Source of the DNA: Anodontia alba
Lineage: Eukaryota; Mollusca; Bivalvia; Lucinida; Lucinidae
Assembly: GCA_964016985.1 (NCBI GenBank)
Contig: OZ024829.1
Span: 66,119,197-66,183,196 of the forward strand
Length of the DNA: 64,000 bases
Direction: 5' to 3'
In this document: positions 26,601 through 38,600 of the stretch, piece by piece
How the letters are laid out: every line of letters starts with the position of its first letter
Numbering within the stretch: position 1 is the first letter of the stretch
Translations under genes and position numbers: made by a program
The notes under the pieces: generated by a model
What the model was told of the DNA's origin: nothing
What the model saw: only the letters and a program-made list of their open reading frames with translations
The model's database searches: none

Positions 26601-29600
26601 AATGAAAATTTATCTAAAATATGATGTACATGTGCTAATTTACTTTCATGGTAGTCAAAATCATAACTAGTAAAATATATGGCCTCCAACCTCCCCTTGT
26701 AGCCACACCTTCACCTCAAATTTATTAAAACAGTAGGGGTTTTTTGTTCTTTTTTTTTTTTTTTTTTTTGGTTACACGGTAGACTGTCTAAGGCCATTCT
26801 TAAAAATTGCTTGTTTGCAATTACTTATTCAGGTGTTCAAGGAATGGATAGACAGGTTGGGATTTTCTTTTTTCATGTGTTCAAGGGGTGGGTATGAAGA
26901 CTAGAATTTTCAAATTGGGAACAAGTCTTGATATCAATTGATTATGCAATAGTAATTAGCAATACATATACTCATATGTCAGTTTAAAGCAAATTTTGCT
27001 TTATACATTGTATTAGCTTTTTAATGATACAGCCATGAAGAAAGAAAACTTGTTCTGGAAAAGCAAAATAATAATTTGAGTAGGAGCAAAATGTGTGGGT
27101 AGGTTGGCAATTGCAAACAAACAATTTTTTATTGTAGGCTTACAAGTTTTTTCATTTTGTCTACAAGCTTCGTGTGTGCTGACCCATTGAAAAAATTAAA
27201 ATGACCAAATGGGTTCCTCATGTAACATGCTAATATGCAGAACACTGAAGCAGTGATGCTATATTCTCTAAATAACAAATTTGAATATTTTGACCTTACA
27301 AAGATAAGATTTTTTGAAATTCCCTGAATTTTCCCTGATTTTCAGCAAAATTTCAAATTCCCTGATTTTTCCCTGCAGGGATTTTTTTTTCACCATTTTC
27401 CCTGTTTTCCCTGTTTTCCAGAGTGCGTGGCCACCCTGTGGATATCAGAATGAAATGATTTTAGCAATTCTGAATCTCTATGTTGCTCCGATGCCTCCCA
27501 TCAAATTTCAGCTCAGTCCAACTTACAGTTTGGGAGATGTTGTTTGAAGATTTTCAAGATGGCTGACATAACTGCCATCTTGGATAGTGGAACGGAATGA
27601 TTTTAGGGATTCTAAATCTCCATGTGGCCCCAATGCCTCCCACCAAGTTTGGACTCAATCTGACTTAGGGTTCGGGAGCAGATGTGGTTTCAAAATTGGA
27701 TAGCCAAACAGAACGATTTAAGCAATTCTGAATCTCTGTGTAACTCCGATGCTTTCCATCAAGTTTTGGCAAAATCCAACTTACTGTTTAGAAGGAGATG
27801 TTGTTTGAAGAATTTCAAGATGGCTGCCATGGCAGCTATCTTGGATATCAGAGTGGAACAACCTTAGCAATTCTGAATCTCTATGTCACTCCAATGCCTC
27901 GACCCATCAAGTTTTGGCTTAATCAGACGACAATATGTCTTTGGCTTGGCCCGCTGTGGTTCAACTATTGGTTTTCATTTACTCTGGCATACAGTAGAAT
28001 TAGCCATGAGTACTCGTCTTTGTTAATTATAGTGATTTATTTGATTTTAATGTTTTCGCTTTGATGCATTGACTGAGCTGGGAGCCTTTATGCGAACCGA
28101 ATTTTTATGTATTTCTGTATTGAGAGTAGCATCGGGACCCAGGGTGAAGTTGGCTAGCTGTAAAAGTGCTTTAAACCCCCCGGTGGTTTGCTCTACTGAC
28201 CATTCTAAGGCAGTGGTCCCGGTGTTAGTCTTACTCTTTGTTGCTTTGTGGTTTATTCTACGAGGCAATTTGTTGTATGTCTTTCCGTGTGTCATTTTGT
28301 TCTTGTATTTTTCAGTCCTTTTAGTATTGTGATTACCTCGCTTGGGGAAGAGAGAGCTAATCTTAGTGCTTTTCGTACGTTTGTTCGGTTTGTGCTTGTT
28401 TAAATTTGTCGGTTTCCTCTTCCTCTTGGGGTCTGGGAAGGGCTGTGGTTTGTGATTGTGGCACTCCCTGGACTTTTCTCTTACCTTTTTTTTTTTACAG
28501 TTTGGGAGGAGATGTCATTTGAAGAATTCCAAGATGGCCACCATGGCAGCTATCTTGGATATTGGAGCGGAACAACCTTAGCAATTCTGAATCTCTATGT
28601 TGCTCCGATGCCTCCCATCAAGTTTTGGCTCAATCAGACGCTCCGATGCCTCCCATCAAGTTTTGGCTCAATCAGACTTACAGTTTGGGCGGAGATGTCA
28701 TTTGAAGAATTTCAAGATGGCGGCCATGGCTGTCATCTTAGATATCAGAATGCAATGATTTTAGCAATTCTGAATCTCTATAACGCTCCAATGCCTCCCA
28801 TAAAGTTTTGGCTCAATCTGACTTATGGTTTGGCAGGAGATGTCGTTTGACGAATTTCAAGACGGCTCCCTTGGCAGCCACCTTGGATATCGGAAAGGAA
28901 CAATTTTAGCAATTCTGAATGTCTGTGTCACTGTGATGCTTCCCATCAAGTTTTGGCTTAATCTGACTTATGATTTGGGAGGAGATGCTGTTTGAAGAAT
29001 TTCAAGATGGCCGTCATGGCCGACATTTTGGATATCAGAACGGAACGATTTTAGCAATTCTGAAACTCTATGTCGCTCAGATGCCTCCCATCAAGTTTTG
29101 GCTCAATCTGACTTATGGTTTGGGAGGAAATGTTGTTTGAAGAATTTCAAGATGGCCACCATGGTGGCCATCTTGGATATTAGAATGGAACAATTTTAGC
29201 AATTCTGAATCTCTGTGTCACTGTGATGCCTCCCATCAAGTTTTGGCTCAATCTGACTTACGGTTTGGGAGGAGATGTGGTTGAAGAATTTCAAGATGGC
29301 CATCTTGGATATCCGAACGGAACAATTGAAGCAATTCTGAATCTCTGTGTCACTGTGATGCCTCCCATCAAGTTTCAGCTCAATCTTACGGTTTGAGAGA
29401 TGTTGTAGGAAGAATTTCAAGATGGCTGCCATGGTGGCCATCTTGGATATCAGAACAGAACGATTTTAGCAATTCTGAATCTCCATGTTGCCACAACGCC
29501 TCTCACTAAATTTCAGCTCAATCCAACTTATGGTTCTTGAGGAGATGTCGAAAATGTGAAAAGCTAACGACGGACGGACAGACCACGGATGGATGGACGA

Positions 29601-32600
29601 CGGACGGACCGACCGACAACAGGCCATGGCATAAGCTGACCTGGAGCAAAGCTCCAGGTGAGCTAATAAAAAGATATGTCAAAAAGGGAAAGCAATTTTC
29701 CAGACTGGCTCATTTCATTTCACTGAATTGAGGTAACAAATGAAATAATTAGTTATATAAGAAAAAAAAAACTCAACCATCTGAGACATCTTTCTTGTAA
29801 ATTACCAGCTAATATTATCTGTTAGGCTGAGGCTCCTAAGTAGTCTTGGTTCATCAAGTTTAATCTTCAGACTGGTTAATTTTAATACATGGAGACAAAA
29901 GTCTTGTTTTTTATTGTTTTGTGTGTGGAAATAGAGTTGAACTTGATCTAGAGTTTCTTAAGAAAAACACTGACTATTTCTTATGGATATCATATAAAAA
30001 TGTCTCCAACCTAACATAAACTTTCTCTATCATTTGACCAGGCCATCTAGTTTTTTACCCAGTCTGATATCTGATCTAGATTTTATTGTGATAAACATTC
30101 TGAGTAAGTTTTATGAGGATCTGATGAATACTTCTATGCAGCTTCTAACATATACACAAGCCAATGTTGACGACTAATGACTGAGGAACACTGAACATCA
30201 TGTGATTCTAAAAGCACACTCTAAATGCAGGTGAGGTAGATATTCAATTTGAAAAAGATCAAATCCGAAGTACACATGTAATTACCTTCAGTACTTTTTA
30301 AGACATGTTCTCAGAAAAGTATGATGGACAGACAGACAGACAGACACAAGACTATCTGTATGCTCACCCTTCCATGCAAGGAAAAAATATGTAAGACAGT
30401 AAATATCTCACCTCTGATCCACAAACATCTCCAAAGCTCTCTAAGCTCAGTTGTGACAATAATACACCCAGACTAAGACCTGAGAACAATTGTATTATTG
30501 GTGATAGCTCTTCTGAGCTCTGCTGCCCTGGCAACTTTGTCTTGAAATTCTCAAGTATAATATAAATTAATTCAACATATGTTGTTATCAGTATTGGTGA
30601 GATGTAGGCCAGTGCTAAAGAAGCCGACGTCTGAGCCAGTAGACTTGCAGGTAGTCTGTCATCTGCTGATCTCTGAAACATTAGGGGTACAAACATTATA
30701 GTGACACTGAGAGGCATACTTTACATCAATCATGCAAGAAATTTTAAACCTTGTCCTGCTGAACGCGGATATACCCTGCCTTTGCAAACAGTGTAGATCC
30801 AGATCAGTTGGCTTCACAGAAGCCAACTGATCTGGATCTACACTGTTTGCCAATCAGTACGTGAATTTATATCAAAAATCTGGATCAAGTTATCTGATTG
30901 GCTGTAAAGTTGAAAAGGGTGTGGCATCTTAATTTATTCAGCAGGACAAGGGTTAATTCTAAGAAAGAATTTGCCTTGTGCATACATTTCAGCTGATATA
31001 AGCCTCAGTGTGAGAACTGATTGGTTGAGTTTGGGTTTAACGACATGTCAACCCTTGTGGGTCATTTTGTGTCATCTCCCAGAGAAAGGGAGAAAAGAGA
31101 CAGACAAGATGGTAGAGGAGATGAAAGTGAGGGACAGGAGAGAAAGGAAAATGAATGAAACAGAAGAAATAAAAACATTCCCCTTCTACCCTTACCTGCT
31201 ACAAGGGTAGCAGGCCTTGCCAAACTGTAAGCCAATATCAGTTGGACGCCCCAGTGATGTAAGATACACCCTTGCCTCACCCAACCCCCCACCACCCGCC
31301 CCCCTCAATGTGAGAAAATGTAGCTTATGATTTATTAGAAGTGCCTCAGTAAGGCACTTCTGATGAGTACCCACAACATGTTTTCTTGGAGAAATAAGTA
31401 AAATTATACCAGTATTATCATCAAATACTCCTCCTTATCAAGTCCTCTCTGTAGCTTTGCAATTTCATGAAATATTTTTTTTTTCTAACATTTTGAAAGT
31501 CAGGCTCCTAAAATTATATTAATACCAAGCAGGAAACAATCTTTTTGATATAATTACAGAATAACCTCAATGGCTTGAACCCGGATGACTCGTTTACCAT
31601 GGATGATTGGAATTCTTTTTTCAGTCCTTACAAAATCCTTCCAGTAGCTCAAGAAAACAAATATTTAGGGATTTTTTCTTATTTTATCATGGAATTGTAT
31701 GTTGTGTACTCATTAGAATTGCCTCATCAAGGCAATTCTAATGAGTACACTCAACATACAATCATTGTGTTGTAAATCGAAAAGATTATCCTAAATTATC
31801 GCCATTTGCTTCCTGACCTGGTGCCATGATTAACCCTCAGTGACTCGAACTACCCATGTCTCGAACGAATTTCCATGGTCCCAAAGATGTTCGAGCCATT
31901 GAGGTTCGACTGTATATATCTTTCATCATGAAAACATACTATATAATTTTGAACCCCTTAAACCCCACTTTTATATAGTAAAACTGGGGTTTACAGAGGT
32001 ATACATTATTTTTCTTATTTCTGCTAAAAAACATAGATTGTGGGTACTCATACAACCGCCTTGCTGAGGCAGTTCTAACTAGTACCCACAATCCATATGT
32101 TTTGAGCAGAAATATGAAAAATATCAGAATTTTAATCTTCAAATGTTCATTTTTTTGGGGGTGGTAAAATTTTCAGTATACTTGAATAGGCATGTTTTCA
32201 TAATGGACAGGTTGTTGTAGACATGCAGCTGTCTTTTGTACAGCAATAAAATATACAGTACAAGAGCACTAGGCAGTTAGAAAGCTGTTGCGCTGGCTTC
32301 ATTCAGGGGTGACTACTCCAAAATATTCTCAGTAGAACAAAACATTTTCTGGGCTCCAAATGCATGCGGCTCAAAAGCCAACAATTAATTTTCATAGCCC
32401 AGAATTTATTATTACTTTCTCACAGTTTTTCCTCAATTTTCAAGCTACTGTAGATGATTTTGATTTTTTCATAGATAAAAAGATCAGGGATTTGCCTCAT
32501 AAGTTGAATACTGGGAAATGATTCACCAACTTGGTGTGTTTTTCTCCATAGACTGAAAAAACAACAACAAACCAGTCAATCGACCTCATGCACATCACAT

Positions 32601-35600
32601 CAGTCAACTTAACACATCACATTTGCAAGGAAAGATCTTTGCTGATGAAAGAGAATTGAAACTTGTTAGCCCTTGTTAGCAGATTCTTACTGTCTTTCTT
32701 TATAACAACACTTAAAATGTTACATAAATCCTCATTTTTACCTGCTGGCAAAGTCCAAGTAATTCTCCCCTAGGTTTGTACTGAAAATCCACCAATGACA
32801 TGAGACTTTCTATAGCAACAATCAGCCAGTGTGAATGGCTCTTATACTCGGTGCTGAGATCAGGAGTTTTCAGTTCAGTTGGTTCCAAGCTAGTGGCATA
32901 TCTATGCACTACGTTCAGGAGACCAGCCAGTGCCAAGACAGCATTACTCTGTATGGAAGGATTACATTTAGTAGCTGCTCTTATCATGTCAATTAAGGAG
33001 TCTCGAACCCTGGAAAAATTAAACGGGAGTCACATCATATGCAAATAGATGGGGCCCAGTGAGAAAATTTACCTTTGGACATATGCACCCAGCCAAGACT
33101 CAGATTGCCTGTACATCTGCCCAGTCTGACCAGTGTCTACACAAAGAAGCCTTTGATCCCTCACTATCCACAGTTTACCCAGTGAATTTTTTTTTTATCA
33201 TAATACATGCACTTGCAAACTGATACTAGTCTTTGCAAGGGGTGTATGTCTCTTTACAAGGGGTGTATGTCAGAAGGTATATTTTCTCATGTTGCCACTC
33301 AATAACTATGCTTCAATTTAGTATGTTCATCTGCAGTCTGACCAGGGCCTATATTTTATGCAGATACATTACAAAAACAATCCTTTTCATATATACTGAA
33401 AACTTTATCATCAAAAAATGAAAATTTCAGATAAAAATTCTGATATTTTTCATATTTCTGCTCAAAACATAGATTGTGTGTACTCCTTAGAACTGCCTCG
33501 GTGAGGCAGTTCTAACATGTACCCACAATCTTTGTTTTTTAGCAAAAATAAGAAAAATAATGTTTACCCCTGTAAACCCCAGTTTTACTATATAAAAGAG
33601 GGTTTAAGGGGGTGAACATTATATAGGCTTGTTTTCGTGATGATGTTTTGACGTATCCTCTACAACAACAATGAAGCCCTGATTAGGGTGCATTTATATA
33701 TTTGCTATCGTACTTTGATGAATGACAGTATTCCTTTCTGCTTTAGTTTGATTTGAGTGTACATTGTTTGCTCAGGTATGTCTGTCTAAAAAAGTCTAGT
33801 GAAACAGCACATAATGACACAGGAGGCACTGCTAGGGAAACTAATAGAACCTCTCTATAACAGCTATATAGCTGTTGTAATGAAGTAGATATTGTAGAGA
33901 GAGTAATTATATAGGACATGTAAATCAGCATTTTGGGAATTCTGGAAGGAGGTGGCTGTTGCTGAACGTTAGTAGAATGTTAAGAATTCCAATGCAGTCA
34001 GTGTTGCATCTGCTGATGTCCATCAGTATTAAAGATAAACACTACAATTCATGCCTAGCAGTTCTCTAAGCCTTAACCAGTACTTTGTGCACATACTTTT
34101 CCAGTAACTTGGCAACTGCTCTTCATGTAAAGAAAGATAATCAGTAGAATGTGAAATGTAGATCATGGTCATAGACTTATACCACAGTGTTTGAGGAAGT
34201 GTATGTCAGGTTTGATGATTGTAGGTACTATATGAGGCGCAGTCAGAACATTTTTCATGCTACTGTCTTTCCACATACAACTATGTACACATATTATACA
34301 GGAGAAAAAACATTTTATCACCTATAAATCAGTCTGTTTATTTATTCTCAGTCTGTTTATTCTTTATTCTCAATGAGAAGTGTGTATACTCAAAGTTTTG
34401 AGCATCTATATAAGGTAGGTGCTAGCCTATTAGGACTACCATGGACTCTAAGCTGGAGGAACAGAGATCGGTAATAAAATTCCTGCTTTAAGAGGGTGAA
34501 AAACTTTGCCACATTTTTCAACGGTTGCAGAAATTTTTTTCTAAACCTGCATATCTCGTTGAACCTTTCATAGCTGGGTTTCATAAGTTAGGGAGGACAG
34601 GACAAGTATGAGGGACAAGCATAGGCCAGAGAGGCCCTCTGAGGCAGTGACCCTTACAATCGTGGTGAATAAGGAGGTTTTTGTCAACAAAGGTCACAGT
34701 GATGTTGCAGGAGGTAGTTAATCAGTTTAGCATTGGAAAAGCATTGGCACATCAGATTTTACAGGAAAAGGTATGAGCAAGGTAAGTACTAGGTGGGTGC
34801 TGCAACAGCAAACAGAACACCAAAACGCATCCAGGATGACCATAGTAAAAGAACATTTGGGGTGCTTTAACCATGATGAAAATAAGTTTTTGAACTGTAT
34901 TGTCACTGGGGATGAAATGTGGGTTGAATTGTATTGTCACTGGGGATGAAATGTGGGTTGAACTGTATTGTCACTGGGGATGAAATGTGGGTTGAACTGT
35001 ATTGTCACTGGGGATGAAATGTGGGTTGAACTGTATTGTCACTGGGGATGAAATGTGGGTTGAACTGTTTTGTCACTGGGGATGAAATGTGGGTTCATTA
35101 TGCCGAACCTGAAACAAACCCTGAGTCAAAGCGTGGAAACAAGCTGGTTCCCCACCTCCCAAGTAGTTTAAGCTGTCTTCATCTGCTGCCAAGGTTTCGC
35201 TGGTTGCATTTTGGGATTCACCTTGAATAATACTGGCTCATTTCATGCCAAAGGTTAAACTGTGACTGACAGATATCATTCTCAAACAAGAAGGCCAAGA
35301 TGGCCCTGTATTGCTCACCTGAGCACCAGACAAGTAACCCCTAGGTGGGGCCATTTTTTACCTCAGAGCTATAATTTGAACAAGTCAGCTGGATACTTCC
35401 AATGCAGTCATTCTCTCCCTTCTGCTGATTCAAGAAAGGCAGTTGTCAGTTTCTGGCAAAAGAATGTGCACAATACTGGTTAACGTTTAGAGGACTATGC
35501 CTGCCCAGTAAACCTGTGGTTAGGTAAACTGACCGTGCTCGACATGACCCCATTAGGTTGACTGGGCCGTAAAACCTCAACACAAAAAAACAAAAGTTCC

Positions 35601-38600
35601 AAAATGAAGTTTTAAGTCAATTGGCCTTTTGATCAACAAGTCACCCCAATACTTCCTATCAAGATTCAGTTCAGTTGGCCTTCCCATTAAGGAGAAGTAC
35701 TTCAAATTAGATTTTCAAAATGGCTGCCATGGTGACCATCTTGGATTTCCAATCAGAAAAATTTTAGCTATTTTTTACCTACAAGTCACCCCTATACTTC
35801 ATAAAGAGTTTCAGTTCATGAGAAAAAGGGCAAAATATATTTTCAAATGGTGACCATCTTGTCTTTCCAATTGGAATGATTTTAGCTATATATGATCTAT
35901 AAGTTGCCCTGATACTTCCTAACAGTTTTAGCTTCTTTTGATTTACAAGTCACCCTGATACTTCCTATCAAATTTTGAGTCAGTTGGCCTTTCGGTTCAG
36001 ATGAACAAGCCCAAAACAGAGTTTCAAGATGGCAGCCATGCGGGCCATTTTGTCTTTCCAATTGGAACAATTTTAGCTATTTTAATCTACAAGATACCCC
36101 AATACTTCCTACCAAGTTTATAGTCAACTGACATTATGTTTCAAACAAGAGGGCCATGATGGCCCTATATCGCTCACCTGAATATCATAGCACTCAAGGA
36201 GAATATGACTTAATCAGAGGAACATTTCTGCGAAATTATTTTGAAATCAGGCCATAGTCCTAGGAGATGTTGTTTAAAGGTTTTTCTATTTTTAGCTCTG
36301 GTGGCCATTTTGTTCAGCAGAGCAGAACCATTTTAGCAATTTTGGTAAAGGGGTATTAGAGGAACATTTCTGTGAAATTATTTTGCAATCGGGCCCTTGG
36401 CCTAGGAGGAGATGTTGTTTAAAGATTTTCTTTTTTTTGCTCTGGATGCCATTTTGTTTAGCGGAACGGCACCATTTTAGCATTTTGGTAGAGGGTCACT
36501 CAAGAAACATTCCTGTAAAACTATTTCAAAATCCATTAACCGGTTTAGGAGGAGATGTCTTTTAAGTAAATTGTTGTCCGATGCATGACAGTCTACAACC
36601 TTTTTCTATTTTTAGCTCTGGCGGCCATTTTGTATAGCCAAAGGGGACCATTTTAGCAATTTTGGTCAAGGGACATAAGAGGAATATTTCTGTGAAATTA
36701 TTTTGAAATCCGGTCGTAGGCCTAAGATGAGACGTTGTTTAAAGCTTTTTCTATTTTTAGCTCTGGTGGCCATTTTGTTCAGTGGAGCAAAACCATTTTA
36801 GCAATTTTGGTAAAGGGGCATTAGAGGAACATTTCTGTGAAATTATTTTGAAATCAGGCCATTAGCCTGGGAGGAGATATCCTTTAGAAGTGTTTTTTTT
36901 TTTTTTTTTTTTTAGCTCTGGCGGCCATTTTGTTCAGCCGAGCAGGACCATTTTAGCAATTCTGGTAGAGGGTCACGAACATTCTTGTAAATTTTTTTCA
37001 AAATCCATTAACCCGTTTAGGAGGAGATGTATCTTAAGTAAATTGATGATAGATGCATGACAGTCTATGCCCTTTTTCTTTTTTTTAGCTCTGGTGGCTA
37101 TTTTGTTCAGCCAAACAGAACCATTTTAGCAATTTTGGTAAAGGGTCATAAGCGGAACATGTCTGTGAAATTATTTTGAAATCGGGTCATAGGCCTAAGT
37201 GGAGATGTCGTTTAAAGGTTTTTCTACTTTTCGCTCTGATGGCCATTTTGTTTAGCAGAGTGGAACCATTTTAGCAATTTTGATAAAAGGGCATTAGAGG
37301 ACCATTTCTGTGAAATTATTTTGAAATCGGGCCACCGGCATGGGAGATGTCGTTAAAATGTTTTTCTATTTTGAGCTATGGTGGCCATTTTGTTCAGCGG
37401 AGTGAAACCATTTTTGCACTTTTAGTAGAGGGTCACTCAAGGTACATTCCTGTAAAATTATTTCAACATCCATTAACTGGTTTAGGAGAAGATGTCTCTT
37501 AAGTAAATCGTTGACAGACCCATGACAGTCTATGCCCTTTTTCTTTTTTTAGCTCTGGCAGCCATTTTGTTCAGCGGAGCTGAACCATTTTAGCAATTTT
37601 GGTAAAAGGGCATTAGAGAAACATTTCAGTGAAATTATTTTGAAATCGGGCCATTGGCCTAGAAGATGATGTCGTTTAAAATGATTTTTAGCTCTGGTGG
37701 CCATTTTGTTTTGCAGAGCGGAACCATTTTAGCAATTTTGGTAAAGGGGTATGAGAGGAACATTTCTGCGAAATTATTTTGAAATCAGGCCATTGGCCTG
37801 GGAGGAGATGTCGTTTAAAAGGCTTTTTTCTATTTTTAGCTCTTGCGGCCATTTTTTTAGCGGAGCAGAACCATTTAGGCAGTTTTGGTAAAAGGGCATG
37901 AGAGGAACATGTCTGTGAAATTATTTTGAAATCGGGACATTGGCCTGGGAGGAGATGTCGTTTAAAGGTTTTTTTCTATTTTTAGCTCTGGTGGCCATTT
38001 TTTTTAGCGGAGCGGAACCATTTAGGCAATTTTGGTAAAGGGGCAAGAGAGGAATATTTCTGTGAAATCATTTTGAAATCGGGCCATTGGCCTGGGAGGA
38101 GATGTCGCGTAAAGGTTTTTTCTATTTTTAGCTCTGGCAGTCATTTTGTTTAGCGGAGCGGAACCATTTTGGCAATTTTGGTAAAGGGCCACCCAAGGAA
38201 CATTCCTGTAAAATTATTTCAAAATCCATTCACCGGGTTAGGAGGAGATGTCTTTTAAGTAAAAAGTTGACAGACAGAGGACGCACAACGGACGATGGAC
38301 GAAGACCGGTCACAAAAGCTCACCTTGAGCCTTTGGCTCAGGTGAGCTAAAAAAGAAAAGTAAAATTGATTTTCAAGATGGCTGCCATGGCAGCCATATT
38401 GGATTTTGGATCAGAATGATTTTAGCTATTTTTGATCTGCAAATCACCCTCCTACTTCCTACCAAGTTTCAAGTCATTTGGCCTTTCGGTTCAAGAGAAG
38501 AAGCACAAAGTAGATTTTGAAGCTGGCCGAAATGGCAGCCATCTTGAATTTCTGATTGGAAAGATTTTAGCTATTTTTAATATGCAAGTCACCCAAGGCA

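Larger units (their letters stand above)
25841..29665. mobile_element. Dyad-satellite element with two foreign insertions
   Basis: About sixteen dyad units, then GACGGACGGACAGACC and GGATGGACGACGGACGG tracts and the tail CCTGGAGCAAAGCTCCAGG-TGAGCTA. Follows the previous tail without a head. Interrupted by a 1.0-kb element at 26421-27438 and a roughly 0.57-kb sequence at 27929-28495. Confidence 0.7.

Noticed and set aside
28069..28332. Hydrophobic ORF as a membrane protein gene
   Set aside because: It lies wholly inside an insertion within a satellite unit, lacks splice or homology support, and overlaps an equally long antisense ORF.
30971..31295. ORFs on both strands in a Glu/Lys-rich segment
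   Set aside because: They are the GAGA-rich middle of the SINE-like retroposon also present at 3011 and 44841.
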